DNA of 64,000 nucleotides from Halomonas sp. BDJS001 (GCF_026104355.1 NZ_CP110535.1:3038001-3102000); one strand, 5' to 3'; numbered from the stretch's first letter, positions 24,922 to 37,087 are shown. Translations and numbers: made by a program. Notes: generated from the sequence alone by a model not told the origin.

Positions 24922-27900
24922 TTATTGATCTATCTTAAGTTGGCCATCATCCAACATACTTTGAATAAAGTCCGAAGAGTTGCCACCTTGCGGCATCTCC
25001 ACATCCTTCAATACGATACGCTGATCCGCATTACTACCATCTGCGGCTAACCCACCATCAGATTTAACATGCAGTACAGTATCAGCGCCCTGCTGTTCTG
25101 CTTTAATGTACTGATCCAGGTTTTCCGCATTTTCCCCTTGCAGAAGATCCGCTATATCCAATCGATCGGCCGCAGAGTCGGCGCCAAACTGCCCCATATT
25201 GAAGTCCATGACCTGATCTACAGCGGGTGTCTGCTCAGTCCCTTCATCGCTCGAATCCCATACAAAGGTATTGGCGCCGTTACCGCCATACATAATGTCA
25301 TCACCAGCTCCCCCTACCAGCGTATCATTGCCACCTTGCCCAAATAGAATGTCATCCCCATCACCGCCGATTAGAATATCGTTACCAACGGTACCCGTGG
25401 AGTTATTAAACTCTCCATGATTATTGGTAATGTATGTATGGATCTGCTCAGCAGTAACTTGGTTAGAGTCTGCAAGGCCCAACTGGCCTGCAATATAAGC
25501 CTTAATAGCGGGCAAGCCGTTACCTTCAATCCCAGCAAAGGTAATCTGATCTCCAAACAGAACATCATTGCCCTCACCACCGGAAATTGTGTCATTGCCA
25601 GAAGGCAACTGAACATTTTCACCCAGAATAGCATCAGCGAGCTGCTCCGGATTGATGTTCGACTGAACGATGCCATCAGAGTCATATGCCTGAAGATTAC
25701 TTTCGTTCAAGCTGCCACCCAAACCAATGGCATTGACCGAGGACTTACCATCCAGCAGTGCAAAGGCTTCCAATGAATTCTGTGCAACCGTCTGTGTAGT
25801 ACTTCTGCCGTCACCAGCAAGTTCAGAAATTTCGTATGTACCGTCGCCCTCAGGCCTTACCTGACCGATAATACTGCTACTCCAACTTCCACCGCCACAT
25901 CCAGAACTATGAGTCCACTGTTGCACATTGCCACTTGTATCGATGACCTCTCTCATCTGGCCATCGATATTCATTGAGTATGCTTGGCCAGGTGTGTAAT
26001 CAATGTCATCGATATTAAGATTCCAGCGATTCCCTCCTCTGGAGCCCACCACCGCACTCTCTTTTTCCTTAGCCTGGTAATATGTCGGTAAACCGTCGGT
26101 TATAAAATAGGTCATGTTAGTGCCGGAATTGGCCTGGACAGAATCCGTATAGAACCAGTTGGCAGTCGTTTTAAAGACATCTTCATAGTTAGTACCACCA
26201 CCTTGTTGGAAGCCATCCAGCACTGTTTGCAGCTTCGACAGCGCTTGTGGATCCGACAAATCAACACTGACATTTCTCCCTGCCTGGGTATCGAACTCCA
26301 CCAAGAAGATGTTTACTGTGCCGGCATTATCCTCGCCGACGCTCTCTTTAAGGGTATTGAACACTTCGGTCAGTGATGCCTTAGCATTGGCAATATCGGC
26401 ATTCGACATACTGCCCGATGTATCCACCATGAACGCCAGGTTGTAGTTTTCACCTGGCACCAACTGCAGACCAGCAACATCACCAATAATGATGTCATTT
26501 GCACTGGTACCCGTGATGCTATCACCGCCTGGCGAACCTACCACAATATTGTATTGCTCCACGGCGGTGGTATCAGTGCTTGTTTCACTGTCGATGACTT
26601 GCTGGTCTCCAGCGGCATCTTCGTATATCTCGCTGGAAGTTACCGTAGCCGTGATATCAAATGCTCCGACACTCACAGGCACTTTCATCGTCAACGTCAA
26701 CTGGTCGATGCTCTCCCCAGTAGGATTAGCCACCAGCCAGCTGCCATCCGGTTGCATAACGACGCCCTCACCGGTCAGTTCAACTCCAGCTGGGATGTCC
26801 GTCAAAATAATATCCGAAAGCACCTCACTGCCGTCAGTATCAGTTAACAGGGCAGAGAGTTCGACCTCGATAATGTCATAGCCGGTTTGGGTAATCGTGG
26901 TAGTCGCATCACTGGGCAACATAGTGGAGCCATCGCCAAATATGATCCCGCGGATGTTATTGACACTAATGGTCACACCAGTGGCCAAATCGGTAATCGT
27001 TCCGTCATACCCAGAGTTTTGATGCTGCTCGCCTAAATTAACGGCATAGCTCGTTAACGCCTTATTTAAGTAAACATAGTCCTTATCATCACCATTGATC
27101 GAGTTTACAGCTTGGTTACCATTCACTAGTTTATTGAAGTCACCGATGAGCGCTATAACATCAGCACCATTAGTATTATTGGCACTACCTGGGTTGAGGT
27201 TGCCATCACTAAACGGTGGTTTGATAACTTGACCACTGATTCCTTCAGCACTGATTTCAGTGCCCTCAATGGTAATAGTAGTGCTGCCATGCTCAACCTT
27301 AATGACGGAGGCTCGTACCGACTCAAGTGTGTCACCCAGTGATACAGAAACAGTGGGTGCATCGGCAACAGGCACAATGTCAATCGCGAGGGTAGCTTCA
27401 GCTCCTTCATTGTGACCATCGATGGGACGGAACTGTAACTGAGCATAGTTAGCTTCCTGGTTTCCTACCCCCTCGCCATCATAGCTATCGAAGCCTGACT
27501 CATTAGCCTCTGGCATAAAGCGCAATTGCCCAGCATCTATTTCCGCTCTGCTGAAGTTTGCATCCACAGCCACGCTCTGCCACTGCCCACTGGCATCTTT
27601 GAACTCCAATGTTCCAGAGGCAGGCAAATCGGTAATTACAATTCCCTGTTCAGCAACAGGTGAATCGTCAGTGATATTAAAATCACTCCATTTCAGTATT
27701 AAAGCGGTGTCTTCCTCACCTGTTACTTGTCCGCCCTCAGCCTCTGGGGCAGCATCAACACCATAATCGCGATCCGCCTCGGCGCTGTAGGGGTTGCCGG
27801 CGGCGTCTTCGCCGGTGACTTCCGCACGGATGCTGTCGTTGTCGGCCAGCACAGAGCCGGGCACGTCGATGGCGTAGTTGCCGTCGGCGTCCACTTGGCC

Positions 27901-30900
27901 GCTGTAGCTCTCGCCGCCCACGGTCAGGGTGACGGTATCGCCTGCTTTGGCGTCGCCGCCGACCGAGCCGGTCACGCTGATGGTCTGGGTGGCTTCTTCG
28001 CCGTTGATCACGTCGTCACCGGCGAGGGTGTCGATGGTGATCGTAGCGCTGGCGTCGGTGTCCACGCCGTAGCCGCGATCAGCCTCGGCGCTGTAGGGGT
28101 TGCCGGCGGCGTCTTCGCCGGTGACTTCCGCACGGATGCTGTCGTTGTCGGCCAGCACAGAGCCGGGCACGTCGATGGCGTAGGTCAGGTCTGCCGCTAC
28201 CTGGCCGGTGAAGGTGTCGTCGCCCACGGTCAGGGTGACGGTATCGCCGGCTTTGGCGTCGCCGCCGACCGAGCCGGTGACGCTGATGGTCTGGGTGGCT
28301 TCTTCACCGTTGATCACGTCGTCACCGGCAAGGGTGTCGATGCTGATGGTAGCGCTAGCGTCGGTGTCCACGCCGTAGCCGCGATCAGCCTCGGCGCTGT
28401 AGGGGTTGCCGGCGGCGTCTTCGCCGGTGACTTCCGCACGGATGCTGTCGTTGTCGGCCAGCACAGAGCCGGGCACGTCGATGGCGTAGGTCAGGTCTGC
28501 CGCTACCTGGCCGGTGAAGGTGTCGTCGCCCACGGTCAGGGTGACGGTATCGCCGGCTTTGGCGTCGCCGCCGACCGAGCCGGTCACGCTGATGGTCTGG
28601 GTGGCTTCTTCACCGTTGATCACGTCGTCACCGGCGAGGGTGTCGATGGTGATCGTAGCGCTGGCGTCGGTGTCCACACCGTAGCCGCGATCAGCCTCGG
28701 CGCTGTAGGCGTTGCCGGCGGCGTCTTCGCCGGTGACTTCGGCACGGATGCTGTCGTTGTCGGCCAGCACCGATCCGGGCACGTCGATGGCGTAGGTCAG
28801 GTCTGCCGCTACCTGGCCGGTGAAGGTGTCGTCGCCCACGGTCAGGGTGACGGTATCGCCTGCTTTGGCGTCGCCGCCGACCGAGCCGGTCACGCTGATG
28901 GTCTGGGTGGCTTCTTCACCGTTGATCACGTCGTCACCGGCAAGGGTGTCGATGCTGATGGTAGCGCTAGCGTCGGTGTCCACGCCGTAGCCACGGTCGG
29001 CCTCGGCGCTGTAGGGGTTGCCGGCGGCGTCTTCGCCGGTGACTTCGGCAGTCACGCTGTCGTTCTCGGCCAGCACCGATCCGGGCACGTCGATGGCGTA
29101 GTTGCCGTCGGCGTCCACTTGGCCGCTGTAGCTCTCGTCACCCACGGTCAGGGTGACGGTATCGCCTGCTTTGGCGTCGCCGCCCACACTGCCGGTCACG
29201 CTGATGGTCTGGGTGGCTTCTTCGCCGTTGATCACGTCGTCACCGGCAAGGGTGTCGATGGTGATGGTGGCGCTGGCGTCGGTGTCCACACCGTAGCCAC
29301 GGTCGGCCTCGGCGCTGTAGGGGTTGCCGGCGGCGTCTTCGCCGGTGACTTCGGCAGTCACGCTGTCGTTCTCGGCCAGCACCGATCCGGGCACGTCGAT
29401 GGCGTAGTTGCCGTCGGCGTCCACTTGGCCGCTGTAGCTCTCGTCACCCACGGTCAGGGTGACGGTATCGCCTGCTTTGGCGTCGCCGCCCACACTGCCG
29501 GTCACGCTGATGGTCTGGGTGGCTTCTTCGCCGTTGATCACGTCGTCACCGGCGAGGGTGTCGATGCTGATGGTAGCGCTGGCGTCGGTGTCCACGCCGT
29601 AGCCACGGTCGGCCTCGGCGCTGTAGGCGTTGCCGGCGGCGTCTTCGCCGGTCACTTCGGCAGTCACGCTGTCGTTGTCGGCCAGTACGCTGCCCGGGAC
29701 GTCGATGGCGTAGGTGAGGTCTGCCGCTACCTGGCCGGTGAAGGTGTCGTCACCCACGGTCAGGGTGACGGTATCGCCGGCTTTGGCGTCGCCGCCGACC
29801 GAGCCGGTCACGCTGATGGTCTGGGTGGCTTCTTCACCGTTGATCACGTCGTCACCGGCAAGGGTGTCGATGCTGATGGTAGCGCTGGCGTCGGTGTCCA
29901 CACCGTAGCCACGGTCGGCCTCGGCGCTGTAGGCGTTGCCGGCGGCGTCTTCGCCGGTGACTTCGGCAGTCACGCTGTCGTTCTCGGCCAGCACAGACCC
30001 AGGCACGTTAATGGCGTAGGTGAGGTCTTCACCCACGGTGCCTTCGTAGCTGTTGTCACCCACGGTCAGGGTGACGGTGTCGCCGGCTTTGGCGTCGCCG
30101 CCGACCGAGCCGGTCACGCTGATGGTCTGGGTGGCTTCTTCGCCGTTGATCACGTCGTCACCGGCGAGGGTGTCGATGCTGATGGTAGCGCTAGCGTCGG
30201 TGTCCACACCGTACCCACGGTCGGCCTCGGCGCTGTAGGCGTTGCCCGCGGCGTCTTCGCCGGTCACTTCGGCAGTCACGCTGTCGTTGTCGGCCAGTAC
30301 GCTGCCCGGGACGTCGATGGCGTAGGTGAGGTCTGCCGCTACCTGGCCGGTGAAGGTGTCGTCACCCACGGTCAGGGTGACGGTATCGCCGGCTTTGGCG
30401 TCGCCGCCGACCGAGCCGGTCACGCTGATGGTCTGGGTGGCTTCTTCACCGTTGATCACGTCGTCACCGGCAAGGGTGTCGATGCTGATGGTAGCGCTGG
30501 CGTCGGTGTCCACACCGTAGCCACGGTCGGCCTCGGCGCTGTAGGCGTTGCCGGCGGCGTCTTCGCCGGTGACTTCGGCACGGATGCTGTCGTTCTCGGC
30601 CAGCACCGATCCGGGCACGTCGATGGCGTAGGTGAGGTCTTCACCCACGGTGCCGCTGTAGCTCTCGTCACCCACGGTCAGGGTGACGGTATCGCCGGCT
30701 TTGGCGTCGCCGCCGACCGAGCCGGTCACGCTGATGGTCTGGGTGGCTTCTTCGCCGTTGATCACGTCGTCACCGGCGAGGGTGTCGATGGTGATCGTGG
30801 CGGAAGCGTCCAGGTTGACGCCGTAGCCACGGTCGGCCTCGGCGCTGTAGGCGTTGCCGGCGGCGTCTTCGCCGGTGACTTCGGCAGTCACGCTGTCGTT

Positions 30901-33900
30901 CTCGGCCAGCACCGATCCGGGCACGTCGATGGCGTAGTTGCCGTCGGCGTCCACTTGGCCGCTGTAGCTCTCGTCACCCACGGTCAGGGTGACGGTATCG
31001 CCGGCTTTGGCGTCGCCGCCGACCGAGCCGGTCACGCTGATGGTCTGGGTGGCTTCTTCACCGTTGATCACGTCGTCACCGGCGAGAGTGTCGATGGTGA
31101 TCGTGGCGGAAGCGTCCAGGTTGACGCCGTAGCCGCGATCAGCTTCAGCGCTGTAGGCGTTGCCGGCGGCGTCTTCGCCGGTGACTTCGGCACGGATGCT
31201 GTCGTTCTCGGCCAGCACCGATCCGGGCACGTCGATGGCGTAGGTGAGGTCTGCCGCTACCTGGCCGGTGAAGGTGTCGTCACCCACGGTCAGGGTGACG
31301 GTATCGCCGGCTTTGGCGTCGCCGCCGACCGAGCCGGTCACGCTGATGGTCTGGGTGGCTTCTTCACCGTTGATCACGTCGTCACCGGCAAGGGTGTCGA
31401 TGCTGATGGTAGCGCTGGCGTCGGTGTCCACACCGTAGCCACGGTCGGCCTCGGCGCTGTAGGCGTTGCCGGCGGCGTCTTCGCCGGTGACTTCGGCAGT
31501 CACGCTGTCGTTGTCGGCCAGTACGCTGCCCGGGACGTCGATGGCGTAGGTGAGGTCTTCACCCACGGTGCCTTCGTAGCTGTTGTCACCCACGGTCAGG
31601 GTGACGGTGTCGCCGGCTTTGGCGTCGCCGCCGACCGAGCCGGTCACGCTGATGGTCTGGGCGGCTTCTTCGCCGTTGATCACGTCGTCACCGGCAAGGG
31701 TGTCGATGGTGATGGTAGCGCTAGCGTCGGTGTCCACGCCGTAGCCACGGTCGGCCTCGGCGCTGTAGGGGTTGCCGGCGGCGTCTTCGCCGGTGACTTC
31801 CGCACGGATGCTGTCGTTCTCGGCCAGCACCGATCCGGGCACGTCGATGGCGTAGGTGAGGTCTGCCGCTACCTGGCCGGTGAAGGTGTCGTCACCCACG
31901 GTCAGGGTGACGGTATCGCCGGCTTTGGCGTCGCCGCCGACCGAGCCGGTCACGCTGATGGTCTGGGTGGCTTCGTCGCCGTTGATCACGTCGTCACCGG
32001 CAAGGGTGTCGATGATGATGGTAGCGCTAGCGTCGGTGTTGACAGTGATGTCACGTGTTTCGGTCGCGGTCTGGCTGTTACCCGCCGCGTCGGTAGCAGT
32101 CACGCTCGCTTCAACACTGTTGTCGGCGATCAGATCGGCGGTTGCCACGGTCGTGCTGTAGCTTAGGTTGCCCGCACCATCATCGACAACGATAGTGATG
32201 TAGCTGTTGCCATTTACACTCAACGTGACTTGGTCACCCGCCACCACGTCTCCGCTCACCGTACCGCTGACAGCTGTGAAGTTCTGCTCAGCTTCAGCAG
32301 CATTGATCACGTCGTCATCGGCGATGGTGTCGATGGTGATGCCCGCGGCAATCTCGGTATCGACCGTAAAATCACGTGTGGCGGTGGCGGTCTGGCTGTT
32401 ACCCGCTGCGTCGGAGACGGTCACGCTCGCTTCCACACTATTGTCAGCGATCAGATCCACGGTGAGCACGTCGATGCTGTAGCCCAGGTTACCTGCGCCG
32501 TCGTCTACTACGTCGCCGGTGTAGCTGTTGCCGTTCACGCTCAGCGTGACTTGGTCACCCGCTACTACGTCACCGTTCACCGTGCCGGTAATGGTGGTAT
32601 TGGTTTCAGCGGCTTCCGCGGCGTTGATCACATCGTCCTCAGCGATGGTGTCGATGGTGATACCCGCTGCGATCTCGGTGTCGACCGTGATATCCCGCAC
32701 GGCAGTGGCGGTCTCGCTGTTACCCGCCACATCGGTAGCGGTCACGCTCGCTTCCACACTATTGTCGGCGATCAGATCCGCTGTGAGCACGTCGATGCTG
32801 TAGCCCAGGTTACCTGCGCCGTCGTCTACTACGTCGCCGGTGTAGCTGTTGCCGTTCACGCTCAGCGTGACTTGGTCACCCGCTACTACGTCACCGCTCA
32901 CCGTGCCGGTGATGGTGGTGTTGGCTTCGGCGGCTTCAGCGGCGTTGATCACATCGTCTCCGGCGATGGTGTCGATGGTGATACCCGCTGCGATCTCGGT
33001 GTCGACCGTGATATCCCGCGCGGCAGTGGCGGTCTCGCTGTTACCCGCCGCGTCGGTAGCAGTCACGCTCGCTTCCACACGATTGTCTGCGATGAGATCG
33101 GCAGTTGCCACGGCAGTGCTGTAGCTAAGGTTGCCCGCACCATCGTCGACCACGTTAGTGGTGTAGCTGTTGCCATTGACACTCAACGTGACTTGGTCAC
33201 CCGCCACCACGTCTCCGCCCACCGTGCCGCTAATAGCGGTGAAGTTCTGCTCAGACTCAGCGGCATTGATCACGTCGTCATCGGCGATGGTGTCGATGGT
33301 GATAGTGGCTTCTAAGTCGGCATCAGCATCTGCGTCTGCGTCGGCATCTGAGTCAGCGTCCGCATCGGCGTCTGCATCTGCATCTGCATCAGCGTCCGCA
33401 TCAGCATCTGCGTCTGCATCAGCGTCTGCATCTGCATCTGAGTCAGCGTCTGCGTCCGCATCGGCGTCTGAATCCGCATCTGCATCGGCGTCAGCGTCCG
33501 CATCGGCGTCTGAATCCGCATCTGCATCGGCGTCAGCGTCAGCGTCCGCATCGGCGTCTGCATCAGCATCTGCGTCTGCATCAGCATCTGCGTCTGCATC
33601 AGCATCGGAGTCAGCGTCTGAATCGGCATCGGCGTCTGCATCTGAATCCGCATCTGCATCGGCGTCTGCATCTGAGTCAGCATCGGCGTCAGCATCTGCG
33701 TCGGCGTCGGCATCGGCATCGGCATCGGCATCAGCGTCTGAATCCGCATCAGCATCGGCGTCTGAATCCGCATCTGCATCGGCGTCTGAATCCGCATCAG
33801 CATCGGCGTCAGCATCTGCGTCGGCATCGGCATCGGCATCGGCATCGGCATCAGCGTCTGAATCCGCATCAGCATCAGCGTCGGCGTCGGCGTCGGCGTC

Positions 33901-35067
33901 TGCATCAGCATCTGCGTCAGCGTCTGCGTCTGCATCTGCATCTGCATCAGCGTCTGCATCTGCATCTGCATCAGCGTCTGCATCGGCGTCTGAATCCGCA
34001 TCAGCGTCTGCATCTGAGTCAGCGTCGGCGTCCGCATCGGCATCAGCGTCTGCATCGGCGTCTGCATCTGCATCTGCATCTGCATCTGCATCTGCATCTG
34101 CATCTGCATCAGCATCAGCGTCTGCATCTGAATCCGCATCGGCGTCAGCGTCCGCATCAGCGTCTGCATCTGAGTCAGCATCTGCGTCGGCATCAGCATC
34201 GGAGTCAGCGTCTGAATCGGCATCGGCGTCTGCATCTGAGTCAGCGTCCGCATCCGCATCCGCATCGGCATCAGCATCAGCATCAGCATCAGCATCAGCA
34301 TCAGCATCAGCGTCTGCATCTGCGTCTGCGTCTGCGTCCGCATCAGCATCTGCGTCGGCGTCTGCATCTGCATCGGCGTCTGCATCTGAGTCAGCGTCTG
34401 CGTCCGCATCGGCATCAGCATCAGCGTCTGCATCGGCGTCTGCGTCCGCATCTGCGTCGGCGTCTGCATCGGAGTCAGCGTCTGCATCTGAGTCAGCGTC
34501 TGCATCTGAGTCAGCGTCTGCGTCCGCATCGGCATCTGCATCAGCGTCGGCATCGGCGTCAGCATCTGTATCATCTAGCTCATCTGAGACAGCCGCTGCG
34601 CCATCACCAAACTCAACAAACTCAGTACTTTCTAGGCCGCCTTCAGCAGTCTCGAAACTTAGCGGGTCGGTTTCTTCAGCGATACGTGCAACGCGGACGA
34701 AATCGCTACCGCCACCACCGCCACCGGCGCCTCCACCGGCAGCAGTCGCATCAAGGAGGTCGAGGAGATCACCTTCTTCGTCGTCAAGAGCAGCAAGTAA
34801 CGCTTCAAGGTCGTCGTCTTGAACACTGGCATCGGTGGTGACAATCGCATCAACATCAAGCTCGGGAGTAACAGCAACTTCTTGGCCACCTTCGACAATG
34901 TTAGCGCCAGTTCCATCGGCAAAGTCTAGCTCAACACGGCCGTCCGCAGAGGTGATGAGCGTCTCGCCCTCCTGAAGAACATCGCCAATACGCAGTTCGC
35001 GTAGATTGCCGTCTTCACCACGTGCCCATGCTTGACCTGAAATAGCGATAACCGTTGCCGTTGCCAT
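24922..35067 (-). CDS. Giant LapA-like RTX adhesin
   Basis: A 3381-residue surface adhesin. Order: N-terminal retention module (1-about 110) with LapG site T108-A-A-G111; Gly-rich linker; 419-residue Asp-Ala/Ser tract (166-584); four 107-residue Ig-like repeats; fourteen 102-residue Ig-like repeats; two further cadherin/Ig-like parts; a VWA domain with MIDAS 'DTSGSMS' near 2876; RTX calcium repeats ('[17 protein letters not shown]', about 3150-3270); and a C-terminal type I secretion signal. The retention module holds the protein in the LapE pore. The protein is extremely acidic, as expected for a halophile. LapG and LapD are encoded beyond its 3' end; the exporter lies about 7 kb upstream on the same strand. 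Repeat copy number may be affected by assembly. Confidence 0.95.
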   Translation of the reverse strand: MATATVIAISGQAWARGEDGNLRELRIGDVLQEGETLITSADGRVELDFADGTGANIVEGGQEVAVTPELDVDAIVTTDASVQDDDLEALLAALDDEEGDLLDLLDATAAGGGAGGGGGGSDFVRVARIAEETDPLSFETAEGGLESTEFVEFGDGAAAVSDELDDTDADADADADADADADADADSDADADSDADADSDADADADADADADADADADADADADADSDADADADADADADADADADADADADADADADADADADADADADADADADSDADADADSDADSDADADADADSDADADADADADADSDADADADADADADADADADADADADADADADADADADSDADADADSDADADADADADADADADADADADADADADADADADADADADADSDADADADADADADADADADADADSDADADADSDADADADSDADADADADADADADADADADSDADADADADSDADADADSDADSDADADADADADADADADADADADADADADADSDADADADADADADSDADADADADSDADADADADADADADADADADADADADADSDADADADADADLEATITIDTIADDDVINAAESEQNFTAISGTVGGDVVAGDQVTLSVNGNSYTTNVVDDGAGNLSYSTAVATADLIADNRVEASVTATDAAGNSETATAARDITVDTEIAAGITIDTIAGDDVINAAEAAEANTTITGTVSGDVVAGDQVTLSVNGNSYTGDVVDDGAGNLGYSIDVLTADLIADNSVEASVTATDVAGNSETATAVRDITVDTEIAAGITIDTIAEDDVINAAEAAETNTTITGTVNGDVVAGDQVTLSVNGNSYTGDVVDDGAGNLGYSIDVLTVDLIADNSVEASVTVSDAAGNSQTATATRDFTVDTEIAAGITIDTIADDDVINAAEAEQNFTAVSGTVSGDVVAGDQVTLSVNGNSYITIVVDDGAGNLSYSTTVATADLIADNSVEASVTATDAAGNSQTATETRDITVNTDASATIIIDTLAGDDVINGDEATQTISVTGSVGGDAKAGDTVTLTVGDDTFTGQVAADLTYAIDVPGSVLAENDSIRAEVTGEDAAGNPYSAEADRGYGVDTDASATITIDTLAGDDVINGEEAAQTISVTGSVGGDAKAGDTVTLTVGDNSYEGTVGEDLTYAIDVPGSVLADNDSVTAEVTGEDAAGNAYSAEADRGYGVDTDASATISIDTLAGDDVINGEEATQTISVTGSVGGDAKAGDTVTLTVGDDTFTGQVAADLTYAIDVPGSVLAENDSIRAEVTGEDAAGNAYSAEADRGYGVNLDASATITIDTLAGDDVINGEEATQTISVTGSVGGDAKAGDTVTLTVGDESYSGQVDADGNYAIDVPGSVLAENDSVTAEVTGEDAAGNAYSAEADRGYGVNLDASATITIDTLAGDDVINGEEATQTISVTGSVGGDAKAGDTVTLTVGDESYSGTVGEDLTYAIDVPGSVLAENDSIRAEVTGEDAAGNAYSAEADRGYGVDTDASATISIDTLAGDDVINGEEATQTISVTGSVGGDAKAGDTVTLTVGDDTFTGQVAADLTYAIDVPGSVLADNDSVTAEVTGEDAAGNAYSAEADRGYGVDTDASATISIDTLAGDDVINGEEATQTISVTGSVGGDAKAGDTVTLTVGDNSYEGTVGEDLTYAINVPGSVLAENDSVTAEVTGEDAAGNAYSAEADRGYGVDTDASATISIDTLAGDDVINGEEATQTISVTGSVGGDAKAGDTVTLTVGDDTFTGQVAADLTYAIDVPGSVLADNDSVTAEVTGEDAAGNAYSAEADRGYGVDTDASATISIDTLAGDDVINGEEATQTISVTGSVGGDAKAGDTVTLTVGDESYSGQVDADGNYAIDVPGSVLAENDSVTAEVTGEDAAGNPYSAEADRGYGVDTDASATITIDTLAGDDVINGEEATQTISVTGSVGGDAKAGDTVTLTVGDESYSGQVDADGNYAIDVPGSVLAENDSVTAEVTGEDAAGNPYSAEADRGYGVDTDASATISIDTLAGDDVINGEEATQTISVTGSVGGDAKAGDTVTLTVGDDTFTGQVAADLTYAIDVPGSVLADNDSIRAEVTGEDAAGNAYSAEADRGYGVDTDASATITIDTLAGDDVINGEEATQTISVTGSVGGDAKAGDTVTLTVGDDTFTGQVAADLTYAIDVPGSVLADNDSIRAEVTGEDAAGNPYSAEADRGYGVDTDASATISIDTLAGDDVINGEEATQTISVTGSVGGDAKAGDTVTLTVGDDTFTGQVAADLTYAIDVPGSVLADNDSIRAEVTGEDAAGNPYSAEADRGYGVDTDASATITIDTLAGDDVINGEEATQTISVTGSVGGDAKAGDTVTLTVGGESYSGQVDADGNYAIDVPGSVLADNDSIRAEVTGEDAAGNPYSAEADRDYGVDAAPEAEGGQVTGEEDTALILKWSDFNITDDSPVAEQGIVITDLPASGTLEFKDASGQWQSVAVDANFSRAEIDAGQLRFMPEANESGFDSYDGEGVGNQEANYAQLQFRPIDGHNEGAEATLAIDIVPVADAPTVSVSLGDTLESVRASVIKVEHGSTTITIEGTEISAEGISGQVIKPPFSDGNLNPGSANNTNGADVIALIGDFNKLVNGNQAVNSINGDDKDYVYLNKALTSYAVNLGEQHQNSGYDGTITDLATGVTISVNNIRGIIFGDGSTMLPSDATTTITQTGYDIIEVELSALLTDTDGSEVLSDIILTDIPAGVELTGEGVVMQPDGSWLVANPTGESIDQLTLTMKVPVSVGAFDITATVTSSEIYEDAAGDQQVIDSETSTDTTAVEQYNIVVGSPGGDSITGTSANDIIIGDVAGLQLVPGENYNLAFMVDTSGSMSNADIANAKASLTEVFNTLKESVGEDNAGTVNIFLVEFDTQAGRNVSVDLSDPQALSKLQTVLDGFQQGGGTNYEDVFKTTANWFYTDSVQANSGTNMTYFITDGLPTYYQAKEKESAVVGSRGGNRWNLNIDDIDYTPGQAYSMNIDGQMREVIDTSGNVQQWTHSSGCGGGSWSSSIIGQVRPEGDGTYEISELAGDGRSTTQTVAQNSLEAFALLDGKSSVNAIGLGGSLNESNLQAYDSDGIVQSNINPEQLADAILGENVQLPSGNDTISGGEGNDVLFGDQITFAGIEGNGLPAIKAYIAGQLGLADSNQVTAEQIHTYITNNHGEFNNSTGTVGNDILIGGDGDDILFGQGGNDTLVGGAGDDIMYGGNGANTFVWDSSDEGTEQTPAVDQVMDFNMGQFGADSAADRLDIADLLQGENAENLDQYIKAEQQGADTVLHVKSDGGLAADGSNADQRIVLKDVEMPQGGNSSDFIQSMLDDGQLKIDQ
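27754..32034 (-). repeat. Fourteen near-identical 306-bp repeats within the adhesin gene
   Basis: I count fourteen copies of a 102-residue unit ('[20 protein letters not shown]' start; '[17 protein letters not shown]' core; '[10 protein letters not shown]' end). Most variation is confined to a few cassette positions, e.g. [14 protein letters not shown] / [14 protein letters not shown] / [14 protein letters not shown]. The period of 306 bases can be followed in the DNA. Boundaries are approximate. Confidence 0.9.
32032..33315 (-). repeat. Four 321-bp Ig-like repeats of a second type in the adhesin gene
   Basis: Four copies of a 107-residue unit ('[17 protein letters not shown]' start, '[18 protein letters not shown]' core) spaced exactly 321 bases, between the Asp-Ala tract and the 306-bp repeats. 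They are clearly related to the 102-residue units but more diverged from one another. Confidence 0.9.
33316..34572 (-). repeat. Hexanucleotide-type repeat encoding 419 residues of alternating Asp and Ala/Ser
   Basis: Every second residue of 166-584 is Asp; the others are Ala with scattered Ser. All four Ala codons and both Asp codons are mixed, Ser is mainly TCA or TCC, and the tract contains no other residue. It yields long spurious open frames in other frames and on the other strand. Confidence 0.95.
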
Positions 35068-35180
35068 GTGTAATGCCCCACCCGCGATTTAATTAAAGGG
35101 TCGCCGCTTTAATAAGGCCTAATAAAAGTGGCTATTAGCGGCATTGTGGAACAAGGCTAGTCTTGATGAAGGCAAATTCA

Positions 35181-35200
35181 TATTGTACCGGTGGACAATA
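35181..35200. promoter_or_regulatory. Palindromic candidate operator upstream of the adhesin gene
   Basis: TATTGT, eight bases, ACAATA: a perfect 6-bp inverted repeat with ACCGGTGG in the middle, 114-133 bases before the adhesin ATG. The 226-base gap 35068-35293 shows no gene, and no clear terminator for the upstream gene beyond a weak AGTTCA/TGAACT hairpin at 35271-35290. Confidence 0.4.
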
Positions 35201-35293
35201 CGGACAAAGCGATAGGAAGAGGAGTCTGGAGCACACCGGAGGCGTGTTGATATTTGAGCGTCCGTCAGAATAGTTCAACAAAGCCTGAACTAA

Positions 35294-37087
35294 TTAATCT
35301 TCCTGACTGATTGCCTCGTAGGCTTTTAGAAGCCCAGCAACCATATTCAGTGCTCCGGAATCGTTATTCGTGTGGCAGCGCTGACAAAACTCATGCGCGC
35401 GAGCAGCCAGCGCAACGTAATTCGCCGCCATGGCGGGGGTATTAAATTCAGACCAATCTTGTTGACTACTCGGGTGCTCCCATTGGTTGCCAATCACTTC
35501 AAGCACTTCGGCATGCAGTTTTGCAGATAACGGCCAGTATGCCCCAAGCGTGTCATAGACCCAGCCCTGCCAGTCCATCAAAAGCATATGGCTGTTTATG
35601 GTTGCCATCCGTGCACTACTCGGGTTTTGCACCGTCAGGCATTTGGGGATTCTTTCCACCGCAGCCACCATTCGTGGCCATAAACGCATAAACCGCTCAA
35701 CTTGAAAGCTCTCTTTATCCTCTTGGGTCAAATATGCAAAATGCGCAGCGTCTATCTTCTTCATCCACTCGGGTAATGAGGCAAAAGTTGCTGTGTATTG
35801 CCCAATAAGAGCGTCGGGTAAAGGGACATGCAGCAGGCATTGGCGCAACTCATGCATCCACGGCTTTCGTTCTTCTGAATTTTTCCACTGAGGAAGTTTG
35901 TCACCCAACGCCAACAACACAAAAGAGCACCAAGGCAAGCGGCCACTGTCCAACAGAACAGGTACAGTGGGAATGGCACCATGATAATAGCCGTTTACTT
36001 CGTTCAAAAGCGCAGTTTCATGAAGTGCTTCATTCTCCCGAGCAGGCACATAGCACTTGAACAACATATAGCGCGGGGCACCGTTGCTCTCAGTATCACG
36101 AACCAATACTTGCGCTATCGTACGTCCATGTAACAGACGGCATTGTAAAATATTGCTGTCACAGCCGCAGTGCTCGCGCTCAACCAGCCATGGTAACAGC
36201 CACTGTTTGAGAGCCATTTGCTCAAAACGTTGCACAAAATCAGTGGTTGAAAAGAGCGATACCTGCTGGCAGCGTGGCAAAAGCAGCATGTTAATCTGTT
36301 GAAAATACTTGATTATACTTAAAAAACTTACTAACCCATTGACGCTTGCCGCCATTAATTGGCGCATCCCCAGCAGCAGTATAAAAAGCGTTAGGATCGG
36401 GCGCATAGTGCCATTAAGGTAATCCAGTACAATGATCAAAAAGCCCAATACAAAGCTGATATTGATAACGGTAAGAACATTACCCTGAAGCATATCCTGG
36501 ATTTTCTGCACCCTTTCAAATCGATAGTAAATACCAACGACCACCCCCAAACCAACGACACAGACAACGGCCAATAGCGCTAACAGCGGGTGCAAAAGCG
36601 CAATCAATAAACAGAATAGTAGCGCAATAAGCGTGGATGATAAGGCACCTATCACAACACCCAGCACACGTTTACCAAGTAATCTGTGGTTGGCGACTAA
36701 GCGGGTTTTATTCAAATGCCATAGTATCGATGCAGAGAGAGTGGCAATGGCTTTTTTAACCCGCCATTTGAGCAAGGCATAGGCACAAAAGCAGAGTACT
36801 GCCAAAACGATGAGCACCGCTATCTTGTCACTACGAGCCCCCATCTCGACAACCCAACCATCAATGCGGCTATGCCCGGTTATCAACACTTGAAGTAGTT
36901 GCCAGGGGAGCACCAAGCTTGCCAGCAGCATTACCTGGATGGCGACCTGCATCAACAAGATAGTGATCACGCGCCAGCGAAATGGCCACAGCACCGCTCG
37001 GGCCAGCGCAGCCATTAAGTCACGGACTTGATGGCCATGGATCTTGTTTTTATCACCCTTATCACTTCGCGCCGCTAGGTTGCTCAT
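35294..37087 (-). CDS. Membrane protein: ABC-exporter-like helices fused to a kinase-like domain with degenerate loop
   Basis: A 597-residue protein of no family I can name. Residues 35-270 hold about six membrane helices arranged like an ABC exporter membrane domain. There is no nucleotide-binding domain after it. Residues about 310-590 instead resemble an aminoglycoside phosphotransferase/choline kinase fold: Lys in 'YMLFKCY' (about 344), a following Glu helix ('HETALLNEV'), and 'MDWQGWVYD' (Asp about 505). The HxD catalytic loop is replaced by 'VQNPSSARMAT'. The ATG at 37087 shares one base with the upstream stop. It is last of a three-gene cassette ahead of the adhesin. Function unknown; the fold assignments are inference from motifs. 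Confidence 0.75.
   Translation of the reverse strand: MSNLAARSDKGDKNKIHGHQVRDLMAALARAVLWPFRWRVITILLMQVAIQVMLLASLVLPWQLLQVLITGHSRIDGWVVEMGARSDKIAVLIVLAVLCFCAYALLKWRVKKAIATLSASILWHLNKTRLVANHRLLGKRVLGVVIGALSSTLIALLFCLLIALLHPLLALLAVVCVVGLGVVVGIYYRFERVQKIQDMLQGNVLTVINISFVLGFLIIVLDYLNGTMRPILTLFILLLGMRQLMAASVNGLVSFLSIIKYFQQINMLLLPRCQQVSLFSTTDFVQRFEQMALKQWLLPWLVEREHCGCDSNILQCRLLHGRTIAQVLVRDTESNGAPRYMLFKCYVPARENEALHETALLNEVNGYYHGAIPTVPVLLDSGRLPWCSFVLLALGDKLPQWKNSEERKPWMHELRQCLLHVPLPDALIGQYTATFASLPEWMKKIDAAHFAYLTQEDKESFQVERFMRLWPRMVAAVERIPKCLTVQNPSSARMATINSHMLLMDWQGWVYDTLGAYWPLSAKLHAEVLEVIGNQWEHPSSQQDWSEFNTPAMAANYVALAARAHEFCQRCHTNNDSGALNMVAGLLKAYEAISQED

Noticed and set aside
27727-32166. 1479-residue open frame on the plus strand across the adhesin repeats
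   Set aside because: It is antisense to the adhesin; the 306- and 321-base periods are multiples of three, so one stop-free unit makes the whole frame stop-free. The sense frame has clear Ig, VWA, RTX and secretion features.
27754-34572. CRISPR array or satellite DNA
   Set aside because: The repeats are in-frame protein repeats without unique spacers, and there are no cas genes.
33170-34822. Long Ser/Ala/Glu frame on the plus strand and Met/Thr/Gln frame on the minus strand (33312-34574)
   Set aside because: Both are other-frame readings of the Asp-Ala hexanucleotide repeat and have no start signals or domains.
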